NCBI GenBank assembly: GCA_024998685.1
Contig: JACOEH010000012.1
Coordinates: 45,722 to 109,721, forward strand
Length of the DNA stretch: 64,000 bases
Reading direction: 5' to 3'
Origin: Nitrospira sp.
GTDB lineage: Bacteria; Nitrospirota; Nitrospiria; Nitrospirales; Nitrospiraceae
Shown: positions 54,795 to 63,448 of the stretch, one piece after another
Numbering within the stretch: the first letter of the stretch is position 1
Layout of the letters: every line of letters starts with the position of its first letter
The notes under the pieces: generated by a model
The model's input: only the letters and a program-made list of their open reading frames with translations
Databases searched by the model: none
Told to the model about the DNA's origin: nothing
Made by a program: the position numbers and the translations under genes

Positions 54795-55937
54795 ATGAGC
54801 TCCTCGAAGGTCTCGCAACAGGTCGATCGGCGCGCCGCCGGCGCGCGGCGAGCGGAGGTACCGATCGATGAGATCACGGTTTCGGCGTATCATGTGCCGA
54901 CCGACTTTCCCGAATCGGACGGCACGCTGGCGTGGAACAAGACCACGCTGGTGTTGGTGGAAGCGAAGGCCGCCGACCGGCATGGCATCGGGTACACCTA
55001 TGCCGACACCGGTACCGCCTGCCTGATCAAAGACACACTCGCGGAAGTCGTCAAGGGACGAGACGCGATGGATGTGCCCGCATGCTGGGCGGCCATGCTG
55101 CGCGAGATCCGCAATCTCGGCCGGCCCGGCATCGTCTCCACCGCCGTTTCGGCCGTCGATGCGGCGCTGTGGGATTTGAAAGCCCGCCTCTTGAATCTTC
55201 CATTGGTGAGATTGCTCGGAGCGGTCCATGCCGGGGCGCCGGTCTACGGCAGCGGCGGCTTTACCTCGTATTCGATCGATCAGCTCCAAGAGCAGCTCGG
55301 CGGCTGGGCAGCGGAGGGCATTCCCCGCGTCAAGTTGAAAGTCGGAACCGAACCGTGGAAGGACGTTGATCGAGTCAAAGCGGCGAGAGAGGCGATCGGT
55401 CCCGACGTCCAATTGTTCGTGGATGCCAACGGCGCGTACAGCCGCAAGGAGGCGCTCGCGTTCGCGGGAGCCTTCTCGTCTCTGAACGTGAGCTGGTTCG
55501 AAGAACCGGTCTCCTCCGACGATTTGGAAGGCTTGCGTCTCATTCGCGATCGCGCGCCGGCCGGAATGGATATCACGGCGGGAGAATACGGATACGACCT
55601 GTTTTATTTTCGTCGCATGCTCGAGGCCGGAGCGGTCGATGTGCTGCAGGCCGATGCGTCACGCTGCGGGATTACCGGCTTTCTCAAGGCCGCCGTCCTG
55701 TGCGAGGCGCGCTGTCTTCCCATTTCAGGGCATTGCGCGCCGACCCTTCACCTGCACGCGGCCTGCGCCGCCACGCCGCTTCGACATCTGGAATATTTCC
55801 ACGATCACGTCCGAATCGAACAGATGCTGTTCGACGGAGCCGCTAAACCGGAAGGCGGGGTGCTGTACCCGGACCTGTCCAGGCCCGGCATGGGCTTGGA
55901 ATTCAAACGGGCGGACGCTCAGGCGTATGCCGTCTAG
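54795..55937 (+). CDS. Enolase-superfamily enzyme (mandelate racemase/muconate cycloisomerase type)
   Basis: 380 residues. KLKVG near residue 180 gives the KxK acid/base Lys pair; VDANGAY (about 210), FEEPV (about 236), and TAGEYGYD (about 262) supply the three metal ligands; SGHCAPTLHLHAACA carries a His near residue 312 that is the expected partner base in mandelate racemase-type enzymes. The active site therefore has Lys on one side and His on the other, as in racemases and acid-sugar dehydratases. The exact substrate is not known. It is the second gene of the operon with the TPP enzyme, 2 bases after it; the FAD/Fe-S oxidoreductase follows after 18 bases. Confidence 0.86.
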   Translation: MSSSKVSQQVDRRAAGARRAEVPIDEITVSAYHVPTDFPESDGTLAWNKTTLVLVEAKAADRHGIGYTYADTGTACLIKDTLAEVVKGRDAMDVPACWAAMLREIRNLGRPGIVSTAVSAVDAALWDLKARLLNLPLVRLLGAVHAGAPVYGSGGFTSYSIDQLQEQLGGWAAEGIPRVKLKVGTEPWKDVDRVKAAREAIGPDVQLFVDANGAYSRKEALAFAGAFSSLNVSWFEEPVSSDDLEGLRLIRDRAPAGMDITAGEYGYDLFYFRRMLEAGAVDVLQADASRCGITGFLKAAVLCEARCLPISGHCAPTLHLHAACAATPLRHLEYFHDHVRIEQMLFDGAAKPEGGVLYPDLSRPGMGLEFKRADAQAYAV

Positions 55938-55955
55938 TATCCACGGAGGAGAACT

Positions 55956-58900
55956 ATGCTCGGTCAGGAATTGGTGCAGGAATTGGTGAAGGACATCGGA
56001 CGAACGTCGCGACGGACGACCACAACAACGGCGCAAGTCGATGCACAGGCATTGGCCGCCGAACTACGTGACATCATAAACGGCGAGGTTCGCTTCGACG
56101 ACGGCAGCCGTGCGCTCTATGCCGCCGGCGGTGCCAATTATCGCCAGGTGCCGATCGGGGTGGTCATTCCAAAGAGCGTCGAAGACATCATCGGAACCGT
56201 GGCCGCGTGCCGTCGCTACGGCGCTCCGGTCTTATCGCGCGGCGGCGGGACGAGCCTCGCGGGACAGATCTGCAACGTCGCCGTTGTGATGGACATGTCC
56301 AAGTATTTCAACCGGATTTTGGAACTGGACCCGCACAAGAAACGGGCACGGGTCGAGCCGGGCCTAGTCCTCGACGTGCTGAGAAACGCCGCCGAGCAAT
56401 ACCATTTAACGTTCGCCCCGGACCCTTCCACGCACAACCACTGCACCTTGGGCGGCATGATCGGCAACAATTCCTGCGGCGTCCATGCCTTGATGGGAGG
56501 CAAGACGGAGGAAAACACCGAAGAACTGGAGATTCTCACCTACGACGGATGCCGCATGCGCGTCGGCAAGACCAGCGATGATGAATTGGAGCGCATCATC
56601 GGGGAAGGAGGCCGCCGCGGAGAGATTTATCAGAAGCTCAAGACGCTGCGCGACAAGTATGCCGATTTGATCAGAGAGCGTTATCCGAAAATCCCGCGTC
56701 GGGTCTCCGGGTACAACCTCGAGCAGCTCTTGCCGGAGCACGGATTCGACGTCGCCAAAGCGCTGGTCGGCACGGAAGGGACCTGCATGACCGTGCTGGA
56801 GGCGACGGTCAGACTGGTCTACAGCCCTCCGAAACGGATCACGGTTCTGCTCGGCTATCCCGACGTCTACCAAGCCGGCGATCATGTGCCCGAGATCCTC
56901 GAATACCGTCCCATAGGATTGGAGGGGATGGATCAAGTGCTCGTCGAGAATATCAAGTTGAAGGGCAAGCATCCCAACGACGTTAAGATTCTGCCGGAAG
57001 GGCAAGGATGGCTGTTGGTGGAGTTCGGCGGCGAGACGACCGAAGAAGCGGACGAGCAGGCGAATCGTATGATCAGCGCGCTCAAGCGCCATCCGAACGC
57101 GCCGAGCATCAAGCTGTACGACGATCCGGAACACGAAAAGATCGTCTGGGAAACCAGAAAATCCGGCCTGGGCGCTACCGCGCGTGTGCCCGGGCAACCC
57201 GATACCTGGGAAGGCTGGGAGGATTCGGCGGTGCCTCCGGAAAAACTCGGGCAGTATTTGCGCGATCTCCGCGCCCTGTTCGAAAAATATCATTACGGCT
57301 GCGCTCTGTACGGCCACTTCGGACAAGGCTGCATCCACACTCGAATCGACTTCGACTTGAAGACGAAAGACGGCATCAAGAAATTCCGTTCGTTCATCGG
57401 CGAGGCGGCCGATCTGGTCGTGAGCCACGGCGGGTCATTGTCGGGAGAACACGGAGACGGCCAGTCCCGCGCTGAATTTCTGCCGAAGATGTTCGGTGAT
57501 GAGCTCGTCGAAGCGTTCCGCGAGTTCAAAACCATCTGGGATCCGCAAGGCAAGATGAATCCTCACAAGATCGTGGATCCCTACCGAGTGGACGAGAACC
57601 TTCGATTGGGGGCCGACTACAACCCGCCTCCGACCAAAACGCATTTTTCATACGTTGAAGATGAGGGAAGCTTCGCCCGAGCGACTCTGCGCTGCGTCGG
57701 CGTGGGCGAGTGCCGCCGTGGGCAGCAAGGGACAATGTGCCCCAGCTATCGGGTTACGCGCGAGGAAATGCATTCGACTCGTGGGCGAGCGCGATTGCTG
57801 TGGGAAATGCTGGAGGGCAACCCGCTCAAGGACGGATGGCGGGAAGAGGCCGTCCATGATGCGTTGCATCTATGTCTGGCCTGCAAGGGGTGCAAGCACG
57901 ATTGTCCGGTGAACGTCGACATGGCGACGTACAAGGCCGAGTTTCTTTCGCATTACTATGCCGGCCGTTTGCGGCCGATGCATGCCTATTCGATGGGTCT
58001 CATCTATTGGTGGTCGCGTCTGGCCTCGCTCATGCCCGGTATCGCGAATTTCTTCACGCAAACGTCGGGCATCAGCGATGTCGTCAAAACTGTGGGGGGG
58101 ATCTCGGTCCACCGGAAGATGCCGCCTTTTGCCAGTCAGACTTTTACAGAATGGTTTCGCCGCCGGCCGTCGCACAACATAGGGCGACCGAAAGTCATTC
58201 TGTGGCCGGATACGTTCAATAATTTTTTCTTCCCGGAGACGGCCGTGGCGGCCGTCGATGTGTTGGAGGCCGTCGGGTTTCACGTCACGATCCCGAACCG
58301 TTCTCTCTGTTGCGGACGGCCGCTGTACGATTTCGGCATGCTCGATCTGGCGAAATCCATGTGGCGGCAAATCCTGGAAACGCTGCATGAGGAGATCGAG
58401 GCCGGCACGCCAATAATCGGTTTGGAACCGAGCTGCGTGGCGGCCTTCCGCGACGAGTTGGCCGATTTGTGTCCACAGAGCGAGGATGCCAAACGGTTGA
58501 AGGCGCAGACGATGACGTTGGCGGAGTTTCTCGAATCCAAGGCTCCGCACATCGAATTGCCTCAGCTGCCTCGGAAGGCGATCGTTCACGGACATTGCCA
58601 TCAAAAGGCGATCATGGGGATGAGCGCTGAGCAAAAAGTGCTCAAGCGCATGGGGCTGGATTTTCAGATTCTCGATTCAGGATGCTGCGGTATGGCCGGC
58701 TCGTTCGGATTTAAGGACGGCGATCACTACGACGTGTCGATAAAGGTCGGTGAGCTGGTGCTGCTGCCCGAGGTACGCAAGGCGCCGAAAGAGACATTGA
58801 TTCTTGCCGATGGCTTCAGTTGTCGTGAGCAGATCTTGCAGACCACCGACCGGCGCGGCCTGCATCTTGCCCAAGTGCTGCAGATGGCGCTTCGTGACGG

Positions 58901-59078
58901 GCAACGGGTCGGCCCCGGTGTGCCTGGATGGGAGTATCCCGAGCGCCGTTACGTCAACCCGCCAGCCCTTCACGCGCCCTTTACACGAAAAGACGCGGCG
59001 GTGCTCTTTGGAGCAGGCGCCTTGCTGCTCGGCGGCGCGGCGGCGTGGATTTTGAGTAGACGAAGACGTTTTAGGTGA
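55956..59078 (+). CDS. FAD-linked/4Fe-4S oxidoreductase (glycolate- or D-lactate-dehydrogenase-like), membrane-anchored
   Basis: 1040 residues. An FAD-binding PCMH domain (about 90-290; SRGGGTSLAGQICNVAVVMD, CTLGGMIGNNSCGVHALMGG) and cap domain come first. Two 4Fe-4S sites follow: CVGVGECRRGQQGTMCP (about 579) and CLACKGCKHDCP (about 640). The C-terminal part has CCG domains (CCGRPLYDFG about 784, CCGMAGSFGF about 909) as in GlcD/GlcF or D-2-hydroxyacid dehydrogenases. A last segment GAGALLLGGAAAWIL and a basic end predict a C-terminal membrane anchor. It likely passes electrons from a 2-hydroxy acid to quinone. GGAGGAG precedes ATG. The length reflects fused GlcD- and GlcF-like halves. Confidence 0.86.
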   Translation: MLGQELVQELVKDIGRTSRRTTTTTAQVDAQALAAELRDIINGEVRFDDGSRALYAAGGANYRQVPIGVVIPKSVEDIIGTVAACRRYGAPVLSRGGGTSLAGQICNVAVVMDMSKYFNRILELDPHKKRARVEPGLVLDVLRNAAEQYHLTFAPDPSTHNHCTLGGMIGNNSCGVHALMGGKTEENTEELEILTYDGCRMRVGKTSDDELERIIGEGGRRGEIYQKLKTLRDKYADLIRERYPKIPRRVSGYNLEQLLPEHGFDVAKALVGTEGTCMTVLEATVRLVYSPPKRITVLLGYPDVYQAGDHVPEILEYRPIGLEGMDQVLVENIKLKGKHPNDVKILPEGQGWLLVEFGGETTEEADEQANRMISALKRHPNAPSIKLYDDPEHEKIVWETRKSGLGATARVPGQPDTWEGWEDSAVPPEKLGQYLRDLRALFEKYHYGCALYGHFGQGCIHTRIDFDLKTKDGIKKFRSFIGEAADLVVSHGGSLSGEHGDGQSRAEFLPKMFGDELVEAFREFKTIWDPQGKMNPHKIVDPYRVDENLRLGADYNPPPTKTHFSYVEDEGSFARATLRCVGVGECRRGQQGTMCPSYRVTREEMHSTRGRARLLWEMLEGNPLKDGWREEAVHDALHLCLACKGCKHDCPVNVDMATYKAEFLSHYYAGRLRPMHAYSMGLIYWWSRLASLMPGIANFFTQTSGISDVVKTVGGISVHRKMPPFASQTFTEWFRRRPSHNIGRPKVILWPDTFNNFFFPETAVAAVDVLEAVGFHVTIPNRSLCCGRPLYDFGMLDLAKSMWRQILETLHEEIEAGTPIIGLEPSCVAAFRDELADLCPQSEDAKRLKAQTMTLAEFLESKAPHIELPQLPRKAIVHGHCHQKAIMGMSAEQKVLKRMGLDFQILDSGCCGMAGSFGFKDGDHYDVSIKVGELVLLPEVRKAPKETLILADGFSCREQILQTTDRRGLHLAQVLQMALRDGQRVGPGVPGWEYPERRYVNPPALHAPFTRKDAAVLFGAGALLLGGAAAWILSRRRRFR

Positions 59079-59090
59079 GGAGAACACACC

Positions 59091-59327
59091 ATGGACGGGC
59101 GTCGGTTTTACGAAATGCTGAACAACGTCGGGTGTTCAGGGCGCACCAAGGAAACGAAGTCGAATTGGCCGCTCTCGTTCGCCGTGAGCATCTGTTCCGA
59201 TATGAACAAAACGTTGCCTTATGGGGGATGTACCGTCGGTCGGCAGTCTATTTCTTCCGCAATCCAAACAATACTCCGGCGCCGCCGGCGCCGGCTGCGG
59301 GAAGATAGCCGGTCAGCACTTCCTTGA
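59091..59327 (+). CDS. Possible small protein downstream of the FAD/Fe-S gene
   Basis: A 78-codon frame with a good GAGGAG site about 8 bases before the ATG, and 12 bases after the stop of the FAD/Fe-S gene. The N-terminus is MDGRRFYEMLNNVGCSGRTK; the C-terminus is basic (LRRRRRRLRED), as expected for antisense of the gene opposite (59248-59694). The first half might be real and the last part overlaps the other gene. No family is recognised. Confidence 0.25.
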   Translation: MDGRRFYEMLNNVGCSGRTKETKSNWPLSFAVSICSDMNKTLPYGGCTVGRQSISSAIQTILRRRRRRLREDSRSALP

Positions 59328-59694
59328 AACCCTGGGCTTTGCCTCGGGCCCAGTCAAGCGTACGATTCACATCCGCTTGGATCAAGGTCCAATCCAGGTG
59401 AATCCAGCCGGTCGTTTTAAGGATGGCGATGAGTGCCAGCAATGAGATGGTGACCAACAGGGCGAGTTTTAGGGTTTTCCGGAATGCCCATCCAAGCAAG
59501 AATCCCCCGAGGAAGCTGCCACCCGCGCTCGCGAGTGCCGGCGACATCATATTACTGAGCCAGGCGCCGAGTCCGGCGACAGTCGTCGCACCGGCGGCGA
59601 GAAACGATTTAGCCGCCCAAGGAGGGTCGGACATCATTGTCCCTAGTGTTTTAGCAAGGAAGCCGCTCTGAGGTGGGGGAACTGGATTGCTCAT
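59248..59694 (-). CDS. FUN14-like small membrane protein
   Basis: 148 residues. Two or three membrane segments: SFLAAGATTVAGLGAWLSN, ASAGGSFLGGFLLGWAFRKT, and LALLVTISLLALIAILKTTG. GGSFLGGFLLGWAFRKTLKL followed by a GWIHLDW segment recalls the FUN14 family, whose bacterial members are small membrane proteins of unknown role. The stop is close to the end of the plus-strand candidate gene. Its ATG overlaps the stop of the metallopeptidase gene by 4 bases (59691-59694), so both are in one transcript. Confidence 0.65.
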   Translation of the reverse strand: MSNPVPPPQSGFLAKTLGTMMSDPPWAAKSFLAAGATTVAGLGAWLSNMMSPALASAGGSFLGGFLLGWAFRKTLKLALLVTISLLALIAILKTTGWIHLDWTLIQADVNRTLDWARGKAQGFKEVLTGYLPAAGAGGAGVLFGLRKK

Positions 59695-60551
59695 AGCCGT
59701 TTTGTGTCGAACGTGTTGCAGACAGCGGGATCGCCGGATTCGAGACCCCGCTTGAGCCAGGACATCCGCTGTTCAGATGAGCCGTGGGTCCAGCTTTCCG
59801 GTTGGACATGGCCACGCGACATCTTCTGCAAGCGATCATCCCCGATGGCTGCAGCCGCGCGGAGTCCGTCTTCGAAATCGCCCGGCTCGATCAAGTTTCG
59901 TTCTCGCTTGGCGTGATGACCCCAGACACCGGCATAACAATCTGCTTGGAGTTCCATTCGGACCGAAAGCGCGTTTCCTTCCGCCTCAGAGACCTGCCGT
60001 TGGAGGCGGTGCACCTTTTCTGCGACGCCGAGGAGATTTTGCACGTGATGGCCGACCTCATGGGCGATCACATAGGCCTGAGCAAAGTCACCCGCCGCTC
60101 CAAGACGATGCGCCATTTCATCGAAGAAGGCAAGATCCAAATAGACCCGACGATCGTTGGGGCAATAGAACGGTCCAACAGCCGACGATGTGGTGCCGCA
60201 TGCCGACTGCACGGCACCGGAAAAGAGGACAAGACGCGGGTCCTCGTACCGAGGACCGAGTAAGTTTCGCCACGTCGTTTCGGTATCTGCAAGGACGACG
60301 GAGGCGAACTTGCCGAGTCGGTCTTGAGGGGCCCCGACCGGGCCGGATTCGGTCGGGGCGGACACCTCGGTCATACTCTGGACACCTGTGAGGAGATTCA
60401 GCACGGTCAAGGGATTGACGCCTGTGAAGTAACTGATGGCGAGTGCCAGCACAATGGTGCCGATACCGAGGCCGCCCCTCCCGATGCGGGCCGGACCCAT
60501 GCCGCGACGATCTTCGATGTTGTCGCTTTCGCGTTGATCGTCGATACGCAT
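59691..60551 (-). CDS. Neutral zinc metallopeptidase, YpfJ type
   Basis: 286 residues. The N-terminal 30 residues are basic and acidic, then one membrane helix (GLGIGTIVLALAISYFTG). The mature domain has the zinc motif AYVIAHEVGHHVQNLLGV (HExxH near residue 168), SVRMELQADCYAGVWGHH with the third-ligand region, and GPFYCPNDRRVYLDLAFFDEM. This is the neutral zinc metallopeptidase family of E. coli YpfJ. Cleaved targets are unknown; the active domain should lie in the periplasm. A GGGAGAG site precedes ATG. It ends in overlap with the FUN14-like gene and follows DUF2959. Confidence 0.92.
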   Translation of the reverse strand: MRIDDQRESDNIEDRRGMGPARIGRGGLGIGTIVLALAISYFTGVNPLTVLNLLTGVQSMTEVSAPTESGPVGAPQDRLGKFASVVLADTETTWRNLLGPRYEDPRLVLFSGAVQSACGTTSSAVGPFYCPNDRRVYLDLAFFDEMAHRLGAAGDFAQAYVIAHEVGHHVQNLLGVAEKVHRLQRQVSEAEGNALSVRMELQADCYAGVWGHHAKRERNLIEPGDFEDGLRAAAAIGDDRLQKMSRGHVQPESWTHGSSEQRMSWLKRGLESGDPAVCNTFDTKRL

Positions 60552-60576
60552 AGGCGCTCTCCCTCGCGCCGCACAA

Positions 60577-61233
60577 TCAGTCCGATTCTTTCTCCATCGA
60601 CTGAATGAATTTATCGGCTTCGGCGATGGAACGGTTCATGTCTTTGACCAGTTGGTCGACCTGCGCGTCGACTTTCACAAGCTCTCCCTTGATGGCGGCG
60701 AGCGCGCGCGCATTCAGGTTATGTTTCAAATAGAGCACCTGATCCCGCAATGGGTTGAGGACCGGTTCAATCCGCTGTTCAGCCCGTTTCATGGCTGCGA
60801 GCATCTCTCGGTAGCGGCCCTTGGTTTGAGTGAGTTTGACTTGACTCTTCCGGCGCAGGTCGGCGCTCGAGTACTGACCCAGTTCTTTTTCCCATTCCGA
60901 GAAGAGTGCATCGGCCACGCTTTCGACGTCCGCGATTCGCTTCCGGACCGATTCGGCACTGTCCTCGCTTGTCTCCAGTTCACCGCTCAGCTTCTTATAG
61001 GTGGCTTCCAGATCTCCTCCTTCATAGGAGACGACCTTCCCGAATTGCTCCAGCGTGCTCTGAATCTCTTTCTTCGCCTCTTCCTGAGCGTCTCGCGCTG
61101 ATTTGACGCGGCTGCTGAGGATGTCACGTTTGGCATAGCCCATCTTCTCCATGGTGGCGATATAGGCCTTGTCGCAGGAAGATAGGCTCAACGATAGGAA
61201 CATCAGCATGACTATCGGAATGACTCGCAACAT
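60577..61233 (-). CDS. DUF2959 lipoprotein
   Basis: 218 residues. LRVIPIVMLMFLSLSLSSC is a lipoprotein signal with the lipobox Cys near residue 20, and the remainder is helical: KMGYAKRDILSSRVKSARDAQ, GKVVSYEGGDLEATYKKLSG, LKHNLNARALAAIKGELVKV. This pattern is DUF2959, a family of exported coiled-coil proteins of unknown function. It is 25 bases upstream of the metallopeptidase gene on the same strand, so the two and the FUN14-like gene probably form one unit. Confidence 0.85.
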   Translation of the reverse strand: MLRVIPIVMLMFLSLSLSSCDKAYIATMEKMGYAKRDILSSRVKSARDAQEEAKKEIQSTLEQFGKVVSYEGGDLEATYKKLSGELETSEDSAESVRKRIADVESVADALFSEWEKELGQYSSADLRRKSQVKLTQTKGRYREMLAAMKRAEQRIEPVLNPLRDQVLYLKHNLNARALAAIKGELVKVDAQVDQLVKDMNRSIAEADKFIQSMEKESD

Positions 61234-61390
61234 GATCGCCTCTCTGCGCGGAAGCGGATATGGTGTCGATGAATGAATGCGTCTTAGAATCTCACGCGAC
61301 TCTGCATCATAGCTGAAGAAAGCACAGTGGGAAAGACCCTAGGTCGACCTCTACGAGTATTGCTGTGTAGAAACGGTACATCCATCGCGC

Positions 61391-61396
61391 TATAGT
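61391..61396 (+). promoter_or_regulatory. Possible -10 box (TATAGT) next to the Slp start
   Basis: TATAGT at 61391-61396 is only six bases before ATG 61403, which would start transcription at or near the ATG and give a leaderless mRNA. The -35 region (near 61368) is weak. Confidence 0.3.
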
Positions 61397-61402
61397 GTGA
61401 AC

Positions 61403-61957
61403 ATGCGTCTCTTGGCGTTCAACTTGTGGTGGTGGGCGGTGTTGGTTCTGACGGCAGCCTGTTCCTCACAACGAGTGATTCCTGAAGAATTAGAGCCTCT
61501 GGTCGACCGAACGGTCCCGTTTCGTGAAGTGGTTGCCGCTCCTGATTCATACCGGGGCAAGATCGTGGTATTGGGCGGCGAGGTGCTGAAGGCCAAACGA
61601 TTGAAGGATGGAACACAGATCGAGCTCCTGCAATTGCCGCTCGATAAGGGAGAGCAACCGATTTCCAATCGTCAACAATCGCAGGGTCGATTCCTCGCGA
61701 TCCAGCAGGAGTTTCTCGACCCCGCGACCATCGCCGAAGGAACAAAGATGACGATTGTTGGAGAACTGTCGAAGGCAAAGGTCGAGCATCTCGACGATGT
61801 CGAGTATCGGTACCCTGTGGTGATCGTGAAATATCTGCATATATGGCCGTCTCAATCCTATGGATATGCCTATCCGTATCCCCGATTTTCGATTGGAATC
61901 GGCGGCGGCACAGGCGGCAGGATGGGTGGTGGCGGTGGATTCGGCCTCGGATTTTGA
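61403..61957 (+). CDS. Slp-family outer-membrane lipoprotein
   Basis: 184 residues. A signal peptide (NLWWWAVLVLTAACSS) with a lipobox Cys, then a mature domain with FREVVAAPDSYRGKIVVLGG and GRFLAIQQEFLDPATIAEGT, the Slp family pattern found in starvation-induced outer-membrane lipoproteins of E. coli. The end has a Gly-rich tail (GIGGGTGGRMGGGGGFGLGF). Function is not known for this family, and the promoter is noted separately. A GTG two codons upstream is a possible alternative start. Confidence 0.84.
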   Translation: MRLLAFNLWWWAVLVLTAACSSQRVIPEELEPLVDRTVPFREVVAAPDSYRGKIVVLGGEVLKAKRLKDGTQIELLQLPLDKGEQPISNRQQSQGRFLAIQQEFLDPATIAEGTKMTIVGELSKAKVEHLDDVEYRYPVVIVKYLHIWPSQSYGYAYPYPRFSIGIGGGTGGRMGGGGGFGLGF

Positions 61958-62185
61958 TTCGTGACGCATGGCAGGAAATTCCATCCGTCCGGATCCGGAG
62001 CCGTTTCATTCGTAGGGCAATCTGCCGGACACCTCAAGGAATTACCTCTACGTCTATGATTTCTATCGACAAACAGAGGAACTTCTTGCGTCCCGCAAAG
62101 TCCACTTGCGTGTACGGAATGGAGCATGATATGCAAGCATAAGTGGTAGATGCAGGAAGCAGCACCTTGTGAAGGAGATGATCAC

Positions 62186-62419
62186 ATGAAACAAACACAG
62201 CAGCCCACGAAACGTAAGGAAAGAGTCACGCTGTCTCTGTCTGCCGATATGGTCGAGCGATTGCGGACCGTCGTCTATTGGAGTCCCACGTTGACGCTGA
62301 CCGGTGTCGTCGAATCCGCGATTTTATCCACGCTCAAGAAACTGGAAAAAGGAAAGCGTTTCAAGAAGAGAAAGGGAAAGTTGCCCGTCGGACGTCCTCG
62401 CAAGGACCAGTCGTCTTGA
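62186..62419 (+). CDS. Small ribbon-helix-helix-like protein with AT-hook-like tail
   Basis: 77 residues. KERVTLSLSADMVERLRTVV and TLTGVVESAILSTLKKLEKG fit a ribbon-helix-helix DNA-binding fold of CopG/antitoxin size. The tail is very basic and ends KLPVGRPRKDQSS, and GRPRK is an AT-hook-like core. GAAGGAG lies before ATG 62186. No toxin gene is adjacent, so it may be a stand-alone regulator rather than an antitoxin. Confidence 0.6.
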   Translation: MKQTQQPTKRKERVTLSLSADMVERLRTVVYWSPTLTLTGVVESAILSTLKKLEKGKRFKKRKGKLPVGRPRKDQSS

Positions 62420-62493
62420 TGCTCACGTGGGATGTAGCCGACATGCAAGCATTGGCGCAGAAAACCTGCTGACGTCTTTCCTCGAAAGCCGGT

Positions 62494-63012
62494 ATGAGCG
62501 TAAGGCTCTCAACCGTACGGTTCAAACGAGATGTGTTGATTCTTCTACTGCTCGTCGGCTGTGTCGGGTGCGATCAGCTTACCAAAGATGTTGCTCAACA
62601 GTACTTAGCCTTTGAGCCTCCTCGATCCTGGTTCCACGATACCGTTCGTCTGGAGTATGCCGAGAATACGGGCGCCTTCTTGAGTCTCGGCAGCGGGTTT
62701 TCCGAGTGGCTACGAGTGATTCTCTTCCAAGTGTTCCCCGCACTCTGGCTTTTGGGGTTGGCAATTTTTCTGTTCGTCGCCAAACAAATACCGCCGCTCT
62801 CCGTCATTGCTTGGAGCTTCGTCCTCAGCGGAGGCATGGGCAACCTCTTGGATCGCCTGCTTCACGAGGGACGTGTCATCGACTTCATGAACGTCGGCAT
62901 CGGCAGTCTCCGAACCGGCATCTTCAACGTGGCCGATGTCTGCATTACGATCGGTGTATCGTTGCTCGTGCTCGGGATATTACAGCGATCACCTGTTTCA
63001 GTAAATGGATAG
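62494..63012 (+). CDS. lspA: Prolipoprotein signal peptidase (signal peptidase II)
   Basis: 172 residues with four membrane helices. VGCVGCDQLTKDVAQQYL, YAENTGAFLSLGSGF, SGGMGNLLDRLLHEGRVIDF and GIFNVADVCITIG give the complete family signature; the catalytic Asp pair lies in NLLDR and NVADV. It cleaves the signal peptide of lipoproteins after lipid attachment in the inner membrane. Many lipoproteins are predicted in this window, all presumably its substrates. ATG 62494 has a weak ribosome-binding site. It is the only clear essential-type gene in this part and is followed by a small lipoprotein gene. Confidence 0.93.
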   Translation: MSVRLSTVRFKRDVLILLLLVGCVGCDQLTKDVAQQYLAFEPPRSWFHDTVRLEYAENTGAFLSLGSGFSEWLRVILFQVFPALWLLGLAIFLFVAKQIPPLSVIAWSFVLSGGMGNLLDRLLHEGRVIDFMNVGIGSLRTGIFNVADVCITIGVSLLVLGILQRSPVSVNG

Positions 63013-63061
63013 GGATTCTTGCCATAGCAAGAGATTCGACTCTTGATCCACGGGGGTGAGT

Positions 63062-63301
63062 ATGAAAAATCTATGTGCGATCATCATGTGTTTGACATTG
63101 CTGACGGGATGTTCAGGAGCAGTGGGGAGCGGCCTGCTCGGCGGGGTCCTCGGGGTAGGAGCAACAGGCGGCGGCTATGAATATAATCTGAAGCGTCAGA
63201 AAGATAGGGTGGAGGAGGACTTTAAAGCCGGGAAGATCGATCAAAAGGAATACGAGATACGTAAAGATCAGATCACTCGCGACTCATTCTTTCAAAAGTA
63301 A
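63062..63301 (+). CDS. Small lipoprotein
   Basis: 79 residues: a signal (LCAIIMCLTLLTGC) with the lipobox Cys, a Gly-rich stretch (GSGLLGGVLGVGATGGGY) that could enter a membrane, and a charged helix (KRQKDRVEEDFKAGKIDQKE then YEIRKDQITRDS). Its ATG at 63062 follows a GGGGGTGAG region, with a GTG at 63056 as alternative. The Gly-rich and charged layout resembles glycine-zipper-like lipoproteins, but no specific family is recognised. It lies 49 bases after lspA. Confidence 0.68.
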   Translation: MKNLCAIIMCLTLLTGCSGAVGSGLLGGVLGVGATGGGYEYNLKRQKDRVEEDFKAGKIDQKEYEIRKDQITRDSFFQK

Positions 63302-63448
63302 ATTGATCTGCGGTCGTGCTATCGTTGATGGTATTGTGAATGCGGTTGGATGCCGACGTATGACAGGATAATATGAAATGCCTTGTAATCTTCAACTCGC
63401 CCTGAAGGAGTCACTGTTTTAAATAAGCAGATCTGTGGCGGCATCTGA

